This document shows, piece after piece, positions 42,750-51,710 of a DNA stretch of 55,830 nucleotides. The translations under genes were made by a program, and so were the position numbers. The notes under the pieces are model-generated. The model worked only from the letters and a program-made list of their open reading frames with translations, was not told the origin of the DNA and made no database searches. How positions within the stretch are numbered: the stretch's first letter is position 1; each line of letters begins with the position of its first letter. Source of the stretch: Alphaproteobacteria bacterium (GTDB lineage: Bacteria; Pseudomonadota; Alphaproteobacteria; Caulobacterales; Maricaulaceae); contig JAAEZM010000004.1 in assembly GCA_018222865.1 (NCBI GenBank), positions 93,324 through 149,153 of the forward strand. Reading direction: 5' to 3'.

Positions 42750-44963
42750 CTATGCGTTGATCCGGAAGCTCGCATGCAGGCCATCTGTGCTTGATGGGCC
42801 GATCCACAAGTCAAAATCGCCCACCTCTGCGCCAAAGCTGCCATCGCGTCGGTAGAAGGCGAGATCATCCGTGCTGAGCTCAAAGGCAATCCGCTGGCTC
42901 TCTCCCGGCTCCAAAGAAACGCGCTGGAAACCCTTCAGCTCCCGTACCGGACGCGTGACACTGCCAAAGCGATCACGGATATAGAGCTGCACAATCTCAG
43001 TGCCGGAGCGATCACCTGAGTTCTGCAGGGTGACTTCTGCCCGAACCCGCTCGCCCATCAGGATCTGCGCTTTGTCCAGCGTCAGATCGCTATAGTCGAA
43101 ATGGGTATAGCTGAGCCCGAAACCGAACGGGAAGAGCGGCTTATAGCCTGCATCAAGATGGAAGGTTGTCATACCCAAGGATGTCTGGGTCGCACCGGAT
43201 GGGATATCATCGATATGGATCACCGTCTCAGGTGATGCCGGGCGCCCGGTCTGCTTGTGCGCATAGTAGATTGGCACCTGTCCCGACATTACCGGGAAGC
43301 TCACCGGAAGCTTGCCGCTCGGCGATGCGCGGCCAAACAAGACATCGACAATCGCAGGCCCCGCCATCGTGCCCGGATGCCAAGCATAAATGAGCGCGTC
43401 GAACTGGTCGATAATGCTTCCAAGTGCCAGTGGGCGGCCAGCCATCAACACCCCGATCACCGGCTTGCCAGCAGCGCGAAGATGACGGACCAGCTCCGCC
43501 TGCACTCCAGGCAAGGAGATGTCTGCACGGCAATGCGCTTCACCCGACAAGATGGCCTCCTCACCAAGGAAAAGCAGGACCGCGTCTGCGGCCTGAGCAG
43601 CGTGCATGGCAGGCTCGAATCCGGAGCGGTCCTTGCTTCGCGTTGTCTCAAGGGCCCGGACATGTTCGACCTCAACCTGCCCGGCAAGCATGCTCTCCAG
43701 CGCCATCAACGGTGTCACACTGCGCTCGGCGTCGCCGTCGAATACCCAGGTTCCTAATTGTTCAGCGGGTTCATGCGCCAGCGGCCCGACGACAGCGACC
43801 CGTTTAAGCGTCTCGACATCCAGGGGAAGGGTGGCGCGCTCATTTTTCAGCAGGACCAGGCTTTGCTGCGCGGCTTCGCGGACCAGGTTCAGCCCCTTCA
43901 TGCGCGCCGGTTCCTCTGGCAGAGCCATGACGTCACGGTCCATCAAACCCGCGCGGATCTTGACGCGCAGTACATTGCCAACCAGCGTATCAATCCGGTC
44001 CATCGATAAGCGCCCCTGCTCCACGAGTTCGGGGAGGTGGCGCTCATAAGCACTACTGATCATATCGATTTCGACACCGGCCTGGGCGGCGAGATAGCTG
44101 GCTTCGATATCGTTTTCACACAGTCCGTGGATCACCAGCTGATGAATAGCATCCCAGTCACTCACGACCGCACCGTCGAACGACCATTCGCGACGTAAAA
44201 CCTGGTCGAGCAGGAAATCACTCGCTGTTGCCGGGATCCCGTCAATATCGCTGAAGGAGGTCATGAAGGTTTCCACCCCCGCCTTCAATGCGGCGTGGAA
44301 AGGCGGAAGGTAGACGTTCCGCAGTTCATTCTCGGGGATATTGGTGGTGTTATAGTCGCGCCCGGCCTCTGAAGCCCCATAGCCTGCAAAGTGCTTGGCA
44401 CATGCGACCAGCGTATCGGCGCCGCCATTCGCGCTGTTTTGAAACCCGTCTACCATCGCCGCACCCAGGACACCGGTCAGATAAGGATCCTCGCCCAGGC
44501 TCTCGGCGATGCGTCCCCAGCGCGGATCGCGGGCGATATCGATCATCGGAGCGAACGTCCAATTGATCCCATCAGCGCTCGCCTCTTCCGCGGCGATACG
44601 AGCACAATCGCGCACGAGATCGGGATTCCAGCTGGCCGCCTGACCAATCGGCAAGGGCGCTACAGTTTTGTAACCGTGAATGACATCGCGGCAGATCAAT
44701 AGAGGAATACCCTGCTCGCTTTCATTGATCGCAATGTATTGCAGAGCTTTGACAGCCTCAGGATCAACAACGTTGATCACAGACCCGACCCGTCCCGCGC
44801 GAATTGCCGGGGCCAAGTCCTCAACAACATTGGGGCCCGTTGCCTGAACCTGATTGAGCTGACCGACCTTCTCCTCAAGCGACATGCGCTCAAGCAGGGC
44901 GCGAACCCGTGTCTCGATCGTCTGCTTGTCTTGCGTAGCGTTTATTTCCCGAGCCTTGCCCAT
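42750..44963 (-). CDS. family 3 beta-glucosidase, probably cytoplasmic
   Basis: Releases glucose from beta-glucan oligosaccharides. About 737 residues from ATG 44963 (MGKAREINATQDKQTIETRV) with no signal peptide, unlike periplasmic BglX. TIM-barrel and sandwich domains: SADGINWTFAPMIDIARDPR, LVACAKHFAGYGASEAGRDY, nucleophile Asp in GAVVSDWDAIHQL, then LFPFGFGLSYTHFDYSDL and a fibronectin-type-III end. Last gene in the minus-strand glucan locus, 52 bp after the symporter. Cytoplasmic location implies that intact short oligosaccharides are imported. Confidence 0.93.
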   Translation of the reverse strand: MGKAREINATQDKQTIETRVRALLERMSLEEKVGQLNQVQATGPNVVEDLAPAIRAGRVGSVINVVDPEAVKALQYIAINESEQGIPLLICRDVIHGYKTVAPLPIGQAASWNPDLVRDCARIAAEEASADGINWTFAPMIDIARDPRWGRIAESLGEDPYLTGVLGAAMVDGFQNSANGGADTLVACAKHFAGYGASEAGRDYNTTNIPENELRNVYLPPFHAALKAGVETFMTSFSDIDGIPATASDFLLDQVLRREWSFDGAVVSDWDAIHQLVIHGLCENDIEASYLAAQAGVEIDMISSAYERHLPELVEQGRLSMDRIDTLVGNVLRVKIRAGLMDRDVMALPEEPARMKGLNLVREAAQQSLVLLKNERATLPLDVETLKRVAVVGPLAHEPAEQLGTWVFDGDAERSVTPLMALESMLAGQVEVEHVRALETTRSKDRSGFEPAMHAAQAADAVLLFLGEEAILSGEAHCRADISLPGVQAELVRHLRAAGKPVIGVLMAGRPLALGSIIDQFDALIYAWHPGTMAGPAIVDVLFGRASPSGKLPVSFPVMSGQVPIYYAHKQTGRPASPETVIHIDDIPSGATQTSLGMTTFHLDAGYKPLFPFGFGLSYTHFDYSDLTLDKAQILMGERVRAEVTLQNSGDRSGTEIVQLYIRDRFGSVTRPVRELKGFQRVSLEPGESQRIAFELSTDDLAFYRRDGSFGAEVGDFDLWIGPSSTDGLHASFRINA

Positions 44964-45015
44964 GCCGGTTGTCCTGTATTCTCTTGCGGCTTGCACCGCT
45001 TCTTGTCGTTATCGT

Positions 45016-46488
45016 TTACTCTGCTGGATTGAGTACGGTATCCGCCTCGTCCTTCGCGCGTCTCCGTTCGATCTCGCGACGGACGGCTTCCGACTTTTCG
45101 CGAGACACATCGATAGTGGCGACCAGTGCGATTGCCAGTGCATAAAGCAGGATCGGCAAGCCAATGTCATACACACGCAGCAAAAGCAGTGTGGCTTCCG
45201 ACTGATTGCCTCCGAGTTCAGCATCCAGCCCCGTACTCGCCAGAAGCCAAGCTCCGCCCATCGACGCCGCCGTCTGCCCCAGCTTCACGACCCACCAGTA
45301 TATCGACGCGAACATGCCTTCACGACGTTCCCCCGTTCTCAGCTCATCCTGATCAACAATGTCCGCCATCATTGAAGGCATAAGCGTAAACAGGGAGCCG
45401 AGCCCGAAGGCCATGAGCGGCGCTGGGAGCAGGATCAGCCAAGGGTAATCCGGGCTGTAGGCGAAAGTTTTCATCGCGTATCCGACGATGGCCAGCGAGA
45501 TGGCGATGATGAATGTGCGCCTTTGACCAATCCTGGTCGCCAGATAGGTGACGAAGGCCACGATAAAGAAGTTTGCAAAGGTGCCTACGGTGGCGACCAG
45601 CGCTCCCATTCCCGCAGCCGCCTCCGTATCGCCGTTGAAGACGTAGTAGCTCAGAACAAAATAGCCGTATGAGGCGATCAGGATGAAGCCATTGAAGACC
45701 AGGAAGGTCACCAGGCAGATCTTCAGGAAGGGGATAAAGCTCAGCGCCTGCCCCATACTGCGGAAGAAATAGCCGATCTCGCTAAAGAACCCGCTTCCCG
45801 CCCCGTGGTGCGCCTTGCTTTCTTTAATCGCAACATCGGCAAGCCGTTCGCGCAAAAATATCGCCGGAATCGTCCCCGTAATGATCACAATAATAGCGAC
45901 ACCAGCCGCCACCCAGCGCGCACCGTCAATTGGATCAGGAAACCATTCTGCCTGCTTGGCGATAAAAAGCATGTAAGGGGGGAGGAAGAAGGCCAGTTGA
46001 CCAATGAAATTCTGCGTCCCCATCAATAGGGTACGCTGATCATAATCGGGGGTGAGCTCATAACCCAGCGCCACCCAAGGCGTCGCGAACACAGTATAGG
46101 CCATGAAGAAGATCAATGAGCCGATGAGATAATACCAGAAGTAGAACATCGGCTCGCGGCCATCGGGAAACTGCCACAAGAAGAAGAAGCTGACCCCGAC
46201 CAGTATGGCCCCCACGAAGATGAAGGGCCGGCGCCGTCCCCAACGCGATTTAAAGTTATCGGAGATATAGCCGATGATCGGATCCGTGATCGCATCAAAG
46301 AAACGCGGTGCGCCGGTTATAACCCCCAGCAGCACCAAGCTGACGCCCAACTCCTCATAGAGGAGCACGATCATGCCAACGATTGCGCCGGCAAGCAGGT
46401 TGTTTGCGAATGCACCAGATCCGTAGGCCAGGCGCTGGGCAAAGGAAATCCGGTCCTCCGGACGTGTTGTCGTCGCGCTCTGGCTCAT
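45016..46488 (-). CDS. GPH-family sugar:cation symporter
   Basis: About 490 residues, twelve membrane helices, of the glycoside-pentoside-hexuronide family (MelB-like): FFDAITDPIIGYISDNFKSR with the DPxxGxxxDxxxSRWGRRRP block, MAYTVFATPWVALGYELTPD, and a central loop between helices 6 and 7. Takes oligosaccharides or glucosides across the inner membrane with Na+ or H+. Between GH16 and GH3 on the same strand, the natural carrier for oligosaccharides entering through the TonB receptor. Substrate inferred from context. Confidence 0.92.
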   Translation of the reverse strand: MSQSATTTRPEDRISFAQRLAYGSGAFANNLLAGAIVGMIVLLYEELGVSLVLLGVITGAPRFFDAITDPIIGYISDNFKSRWGRRRPFIFVGAILVGVSFFFLWQFPDGREPMFYFWYYLIGSLIFFMAYTVFATPWVALGYELTPDYDQRTLLMGTQNFIGQLAFFLPPYMLFIAKQAEWFPDPIDGARWVAAGVAIIVIITGTIPAIFLRERLADVAIKESKAHHGAGSGFFSEIGYFFRSMGQALSFIPFLKICLVTFLVFNGFILIASYGYFVLSYYVFNGDTEAAAGMGALVATVGTFANFFIVAFVTYLATRIGQRRTFIIAISLAIVGYAMKTFAYSPDYPWLILLPAPLMAFGLGSLFTLMPSMMADIVDQDELRTGERREGMFASIYWWVVKLGQTAASMGGAWLLASTGLDAELGGNQSEATLLLLRVYDIGLPILLYALAIALVATIDVSREKSEAVRREIERRRAKDEADTVLNPAE

Positions 46489-46526
46489 GGTTTCAGTCCC
46501 GTCCTGCTGCCGCTAGGGAGCTGGCC

Positions 46527-47507
46527 TCAGCTCGCGCAGGCCCGTGCGGTCTCGAGATCTCCTGGGCAATCGTAGACGCGAACCCAGTCGATCAGAAATT
46601 GCCGCGGATATCCTTCAACCCGGACGCCACCAAGGGTCCGGCTCTCAGCAAGGTGTCCACCAATCGCTAGATTGAGAATCAAGAAGAAGCGCTGATCGAA
46701 GGGCGCGTTCGGATTGCCATCAGCAAGGGGGGAATCTGTTCGCCAATTCCGCGGGGTCAGGCTCCCGTAACTCTCGCCATCCAGGAACCACTCGACTTCA
46801 CCCTCGGTCCATTCAATAGCAAAGACATGGAAGTCCTGTTCTTCGCCTGGCTCCATGGGCAAGGTGGTATTGCGGTTCTGATAGACATTTTCAGGCCAAG
46901 CTCCACCAAAGTGGAGTGTGCCAAACATCCGGTTTTCGATGCGGCCATCGCATTCCCGGCACTCCTCGCCAAGATTGACCGCCTCCAGGATATCGATCTC
47001 GCCGGAGAGCGCCCAGCCGCCATAGACTTCATCCGTAGGCAGCATCCAAATGGCGGGCCAGGTTCCCTGGCCTTCGGGAAGGCGGGCACGTACTTCGATC
47101 CGACCATAACGCCAATCGCCCTTATTGCGCGTATTCAGGCGCGCCGAGGTGAAAGGCTGGCGATTGGTTTCCGCCAATTGCTCCTCGGTCAGATCATCGC
47201 GCAAATGCTCTGGCCAAGCTGGCCCCTCGGCTTCACCGAGGTGGGCTTCGATGACCAGACAGCCCTCTTCAAGCCGGGAATTCTGATCGAACGGCGTATA
47301 ACACTGACGTTCCTCATTCCCGCCACCCCAACAGTCCACTTCCCGATTCCAGCGCGTGAAATCGATCTGCTCAGCGTCAAACTCATCCGACCAGGCAAGG
47401 CGCCAGCCGGACGCACCGGCGGATATACCGCCGGTGCCATCACAAGCGGCCCAGCCAGCAGAGGGCGCAAGAACAACCGCGAGTGCGGAGATTAAATAGC
47501 GTCTCAT
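46527..47507 (-). CDS. family 16 endo-beta-1,3-glucanase (laminarinase-type), exported
   Basis: About 326 residues from ATG 47507 (GGGAG 7 bases upstream); the long open frame to 47732 is the end of the receptor gene read out of frame. Signal peptide MRRYLISALAVVLAPSAGWA, then mature ACDG. Catalytic GH16 motif GEIDILEAVN (Glu, Asp, Glu near residue 170), plus WSDEFDAEQIDFTRWNRE, GTWPAIWMLPTDEVYGGW and DFHVFAIEWTEGEVEWFLDG. These suit laminarin cutting. Begins 23 bp after the TonB receptor stop. Exported to periplasm or outside. Confidence 0.93.
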   Translation of the reverse strand: MRRYLISALAVVLAPSAGWAACDGTGGISAGASGWRLAWSDEFDAEQIDFTRWNREVDCWGGGNEERQCYTPFDQNSRLEEGCLVIEAHLGEAEGPAWPEHLRDDLTEEQLAETNRQPFTSARLNTRNKGDWRYGRIEVRARLPEGQGTWPAIWMLPTDEVYGGWALSGEIDILEAVNLGEECRECDGRIENRMFGTLHFGGAWPENVYQNRNTTLPMEPGEEQDFHVFAIEWTEGEVEWFLDGESYGSLTPRNWRTDSPLADGNPNAPFDQRFFLILNLAIGGHLAESRTLGGVRVEGYPRQFLIDWVRVYDCPGDLETARACAS

Positions 47508-47529
47508 AGCCAGGCTCCCTTCAATCGCC

Positions 47530-50367
47530 TTATCGGCGCCAGCGCAGACGCAGACCATAGGTCCGCGGCCGTGAGAAGAAGCGCGTATTGTCGAACTGGG
47601 TGATAACAATCGCCTGCTCACGCTGCTCATCGGTCGCGTTCTGGACATAAGCTTCAATACGCAGGTTTTCACGACCGCCCGGATTATAGCCCGCGCCTGC
47701 ATCAATCGTGGTGTAGCCTTCGACAAGATCATTCAAGCGAAGCGGGTCATCTGTCGTCGGATCAAACTCAGGGTATACGACGCCATTAAAGATGTCCTGA
47801 TGCTGTTCGCTCCGATAACCCAGTGACACAATCCAGTCCGCCGTGCCGTGGTCAAAGTCCAATGTCTGGCTCAGTGAGGTCTGGATAGAGATTTCTGGCG
47901 TGCGGCGAAGACGGAAGCCATCAATCGACTGCGGTATTGCCTGAGCCGGCGCAACGTCAGCCTGGAAACGACTATCCGCAACAGGCTCAGAATCCTGGAT
48001 CCGCGCCTCCGGCATCCAGAGCAAGGTACCCTTCCACTGGAGATTATATGGCAGATCATAACTGGCTTCGAACTGCGCACCGTAGATCTCGGCATCCGAG
48101 GCGTTGAAGTTGAAGTTCACAACCGTGCCCAACTGGTTCGCTGGAGTCGAAGATGTATCCAAGTTTACGCCTGTTGAATCCAAGATCTGCCCCACGGAAA
48201 GAAGGACGTTCTGAATGAGATCCGAGTAATCATAATAGAAAACGGAAGCGTTGAATGTGCCGCGACCATGCTCGGTATCGAACTCATTCTTGGAACCGAA
48301 TTCGTAGACGATAACGCTTTCCTCACCAAAGGTCGGCGCCAACTCGGATGTATCAAATGGCGTCGTCGAGCCACCGGCCGGATTGAAGGTAACATTTTCA
48401 ACTGATGGCAGGTTATCATTGAAGCCACCGCCATTGTGCCCCGTACTGACGGAGGCATAGACCAGATTATCATCGGTCAAGTCCCACTCACCACGCAAGC
48501 GCCAATCGATGAAGTCAAAGGTCGTAAAACCGTTCTGCGGAGCAATCTGCCCAAGGAATGGCAATGCGTATGTGAAGATTCCCGCGGCAGCATTATCCCA
48601 AGGGATACCATCTGTTGTGCTTGGGCAGGTGAAGAAGTCACCGGCTATCGTGTCGACGCATGTTGGATAGCTGGCGATCTGAGCCGGATTCCCAAGGTCG
48701 ACACCAACCAGCGGACCGTTTGCGAAAATGTCGTCAACGTTGTCGCGGGCACCGAAGCTGGCGATACCATCCATGTAGAAGGCCAGAGTTTCCGCTTCTG
48801 TAACAGAACCATCGCCATCTAAATCCGGATTGTAAATCGTCCGGTCGAAAGCATTAAAGGCGAACCCTTCGGTCCCCACGCGGACGCCACCGCAACATGT
48901 ATATCCGGCACCACCAATCGCGAAACCGTAGCGCGCATTGACCCCGGTCCGGGTCTTCTCCTCCTCGGAGTACCGGACACCCGCCGTCAAGCGGAAATTG
49001 TCCTGCACTGCCCAGGTTGCGTCCGCATATGCGGCCCAGGCCTCGGTCTCTGTTCGCTGGTTGAATTCCAGACCAGAGAAGAAGAGGCCTCGGTCGCCAG
49101 TTGTGCCCAAGAATGTGCGCTGATCTTCCTGGAAGTAGAAGACACCGGCAGTCCACAGCGACCCATCTTCCAGCTCGTCAAAGAAGCGAATTTCGTGGAC
49201 TTGAGATTCAGAGTCCGTGATCGATTGGAAGAAGGAGAAGTTATCAAACGCCTCGTCGAGATTACCGTCGCTGGGGTTGCGCAGATTATCGATAACACCG
49301 GGATAATTCGGCGATAACGGGGTCGCAGCGCGATAGTCATAAACAAGATCCCGCAGGCCGCCGATATATTCTACATTGAACCAATCGGTTTCCCACTCCG
49401 CATGGGCGCGCAGCCCCCAATGCTCCGTATCAAGTTCCGGCGTAAAAGCCCGACCGATAACTTCGCGCGGGTCATCAATCTCTTCCGGGCGCACACCATT
49501 TCCAAGAGGGTTGGCGTAATTCGTTCCGGTGTAACCACTTCCGCCTTCGCTGATGTAATCACCCGTCAGCGTCAACCTGAAAGTCGAGGTCGGCTCGATG
49601 AGATAGCTTGCGCGCACCGCCCAGTTCTCAGCGGACTCGGCAACATCAACGCCTTCTGATTCACAGGTCGGAACGCTGACACCAATATCGCCGCTGCAGG
49701 GTGAAGCATTTTCATAATAGCTATCACGCTCAAGGGCATAGCCGGCAAGGCGGAAAGCTGAGTTTTGCGTCAGCGGGACATTCACCACGCCTTCAAAAGT
49801 GCGCTCGTTGAAATTACCAACACCGACCTCTGCCGCGACATCGAAGACGCCGAGGCCAGGCCCCCAGGGAATGACGTTGACAGAGCCAGCGGTCGCATTG
49901 CGACCTCTCAATGTACCTTGAGGCCCAACATTGACCTCAACGCGTTGGATATCGAAGAAGGCAGAGCCGAACCCGCTCGGACGAGGAATGTAGATCCCGT
50001 CCATGTGCGTCGCGGCAGCGGGTTCACCGAGTTCAGTGTTATTCGTCGAACCAACACCGCGGATGAAAACTTCGATATTGCCCTGATTATTACCGATCTG
50101 GAGCCCGGGATAACGCCCGTTCAGGTCAGCAATTGATTGAACACCGAGCAATTTCATCTCGTCGCCATCGAAGGCGGTAGCCGTACCGGCAAGATCCTGA
50201 AGCGAAACAGCGCGTCGCTCTACGGTGACGGTAATGGTTTCGCGATCGCTCGAGTCTTCGGCCTCGTCTTGTCCGTAAGCTGGTGCAGCGAGCGCACACA
50301 TCGCAATCACGCTAGCCGAAGATACTGAATTAAGTGCAATTTGCCTTATTTTACTAGGCATTTTCAT
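47530..50367 (-). CDS. TonB-dependent outer-membrane receptor
   Basis: About 945 residues: signal peptide (SASVIAMCALAAPAYG), TonB box region ETITVTVERR, plug (GVQSIADLNGRYPGLQIGNN, IEVFIRGVGSTNNTELGEPA, VEVNVGPQGTLRGRNATAGS) and 22-strand barrel ending TYGLRLRWRR (C terminus basic rather than aromatic). Takes up bulky substrates; with GH16, GH17, GH3 and a GPH symporter beside it the substrate is likely a beta-1,3-glucan or its fragments. AGGGGAGA precedes the first ATG; the third codon ATG (50361) is also possible. Two identical operator repeats and a promoter lie upstream. Confidence 0.94.
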   Translation of the reverse strand: MKMPSKIRQIALNSVSSASVIAMCALAAPAYGQDEAEDSSDRETITVTVERRAVSLQDLAGTATAFDGDEMKLLGVQSIADLNGRYPGLQIGNNQGNIEVFIRGVGSTNNTELGEPAAATHMDGIYIPRPSGFGSAFFDIQRVEVNVGPQGTLRGRNATAGSVNVIPWGPGLGVFDVAAEVGVGNFNERTFEGVVNVPLTQNSAFRLAGYALERDSYYENASPCSGDIGVSVPTCESEGVDVAESAENWAVRASYLIEPTSTFRLTLTGDYISEGGSGYTGTNYANPLGNGVRPEEIDDPREVIGRAFTPELDTEHWGLRAHAEWETDWFNVEYIGGLRDLVYDYRAATPLSPNYPGVIDNLRNPSDGNLDEAFDNFSFFQSITDSESQVHEIRFFDELEDGSLWTAGVFYFQEDQRTFLGTTGDRGLFFSGLEFNQRTETEAWAAYADATWAVQDNFRLTAGVRYSEEEKTRTGVNARYGFAIGGAGYTCCGGVRVGTEGFAFNAFDRTIYNPDLDGDGSVTEAETLAFYMDGIASFGARDNVDDIFANGPLVGVDLGNPAQIASYPTCVDTIAGDFFTCPSTTDGIPWDNAAAGIFTYALPFLGQIAPQNGFTTFDFIDWRLRGEWDLTDDNLVYASVSTGHNGGGFNDNLPSVENVTFNPAGGSTTPFDTSELAPTFGEESVIVYEFGSKNEFDTEHGRGTFNASVFYYDYSDLIQNVLLSVGQILDSTGVNLDTSSTPANQLGTVVNFNFNASDAEIYGAQFEASYDLPYNLQWKGTLLWMPEARIQDSEPVADSRFQADVAPAQAIPQSIDGFRLRRTPEISIQTSLSQTLDFDHGTADWIVSLGYRSEQHQDIFNGVVYPEFDPTTDDPLRLNDLVEGYTTIDAGAGYNPGGRENLRIEAYVQNATDEQREQAIVITQFDNTRFFSRPRTYGLRLRWRR

Positions 50368-50415
50368 TCTCCCCTCTGACTTTCAGTGCCCGATTTTTCG
50401 GTGCATTTCACTCAG

Positions 50416-50443
50416 TTAACATCCAAATGTCCAACCTTGTCAA
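50416..50443 (-). promoter_or_regulatory. putative promoter of the TonB receptor operon
   Basis: On the minus strand TTGACA (50443-50438) and TGTTAA (50421-50416) are 16 bp apart, a good -35 and a poor -10. The -35 box is inside the downstream copy of the operator repeat, which is how repressor binding would block it. Not demonstrated. Confidence 0.45.
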
Positions 50444-50464
50444 ACAAAATGTCCAACCTTGTCA
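50425..50464 (-). promoter_or_regulatory. tandem operator repeats upstream of the TonB receptor
   Basis: AAATGTCCAACCTTGTCA occurs twice, at 50425-50442 and 50447-50464, identical over 18 bp and 22 bp apart (about two helical turns). Its complement, TGACAAGGTTGGACATTT, matches the site upstream of GH17 (TGACAACGTTAGACATTT) at 16 of 18 positions. Imperfect dyad symmetry TGNC..A...T..GNCA suits a LacI-type dimer. Confidence 0.75.
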
Positions 50465-50511
50465 TCCCCATTGAAAAGTATTGCGATGCAACAATATTAC
50501 TGTGCGCTGCA

Positions 50512-51534
50512 CTAAACCGTGACAGGTGGTGATGTCGAGTTACGCAGCTTGAACTCGTAGTCTAACGTAATTACCCGACCGGATTCAGGGAGTTCAGCGC
50601 CACTATCCAGTGCCGCCAATTGCTGCACGGCCGCCTCGCTCATGGCTTCATAAGGCTGAGCGATCGTCGTGAGTGTCGGCCAGATTGTTGTGGCAATAGC
50701 AACATCATCGAATCCGACGACTGATAAGTCCTGAGGGACGCGCAGTCCGAGCCGGTTCGCAGTGAAATAAACGGCCGCCGCCATCTCATCATTCGAGGCA
50801 AATATCGCCGTGGGCCTGTCTTCTGGAACCAAGAGGTCATCAGCGGCCTTCAGCGCATGGGCGAACACGAACATTCCGCATCGCACCCAATCTGGACGTA
50901 TCAGCTCAGAGCCTTCTTCACGCAAGGCTGCGACGAAACCCTCCTGGCGCTGTTTGGAAGAGATATGATCAAGCGCGCCGGAGATGTGGCCAATTCGCCG
51001 ATGCCCCAAATCCAGCAAATGGCGGGTCACTTCATAGGCTGCAGCGAAATCATCCATACCCACCGACGGTGCCTGGCCGTCATTATGTGAAGGGGAAACC
51101 AGCACATAGGAAATGCCCTCCGCCTCCAGCCTTCGATGAAGCGCGTCTGCTCCGGAAAGCGGCGGAACAAGTATCATGTTCTTGACGCGGGTCCGCGCCA
51201 GAAAAGCGGTCAACTGCCGTTCCCAATCGGGTGATGTCTCGTCAAACAGACCCGCTGCGAGGAAATACCCGGCTTTGTCACAAGCCGACAGCGCTGCGTG
51301 ATGAAAGCGCGCCTGAAATCCACTGCCAGGGTCACCGAACAGCATGCCGATCGAGCGAGAACGAGCCGAACGGAGCTCTCGCGCTGCATGGCTCGGATTA
51401 TAGTTCAGCTCCGCCATAACGGCCTCAACGCGCTCGCGCGTTGATTTGCGAACCTTGTCCGCTTCATTCATCACGCGCGATACTGTTTTGACAGAGACGC
51501 CGGCCTGTTTAGCGACATCGAAGATATTCGCCAT
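50512..51534 (-). CDS. LacI-family transcriptional regulator
   Basis: 340 residues: N-terminal helix-turn-helix IFDVAKQAGVSVKTVSRVMN, hinge region YNPSHAARELRSARSRSIGM and a periplasmic-binding-like sugar domain ending in VVGFDDVAIATTIWPTLTTI. ATG is preceded by GGGGGG 8 bases upstream. It lies between GH17 and the TonB receptor, with repeated operator-like sites in front of both; it is therefore the likely repressor of the glucan locus, with a glucan product as inducer. Confidence 0.93.
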   Translation of the reverse strand: MANIFDVAKQAGVSVKTVSRVMNEADKVRKSTRERVEAVMAELNYNPSHAARELRSARSRSIGMLFGDPGSGFQARFHHAALSACDKAGYFLAAGLFDETSPDWERQLTAFLARTRVKNMILVPPLSGADALHRRLEAEGISYVLVSPSHNDGQAPSVGMDDFAAAYEVTRHLLDLGHRRIGHISGALDHISSKQRQEGFVAALREEGSELIRPDWVRCGMFVFAHALKAADDLLVPEDRPTAIFASNDEMAAAVYFTANRLGLRVPQDLSVVGFDDVAIATTIWPTLTTIAQPYEAMSEAAVQQLAALDSGAELPESGRVITLDYEFKLRNSTSPPVTV

Positions 51535-51710
51535 TTAGCTACCCCCCGCCTCCAAAAAACAGTAACCAATGAGACCGCAACTCAATTGGTCGCAACATTC
51601 CATACACATAAGAGCAGGAATTATCCTAGCGCCCTAACCACCCGTCCATGAGACCATGCGTCACAAAGGATTCGCAAGCTCGCGGTCGAGCGATGCGATT
51701 AGGCGCAGCA

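Noticed and set aside
51567-51592. ACCAAT...ATTGGT inverted repeat before the LacI gene as an autoregulatory operator
   Set aside because: Arms are only 6 bp with 14 bp between them and do not resemble the shared operator; too weak to call.
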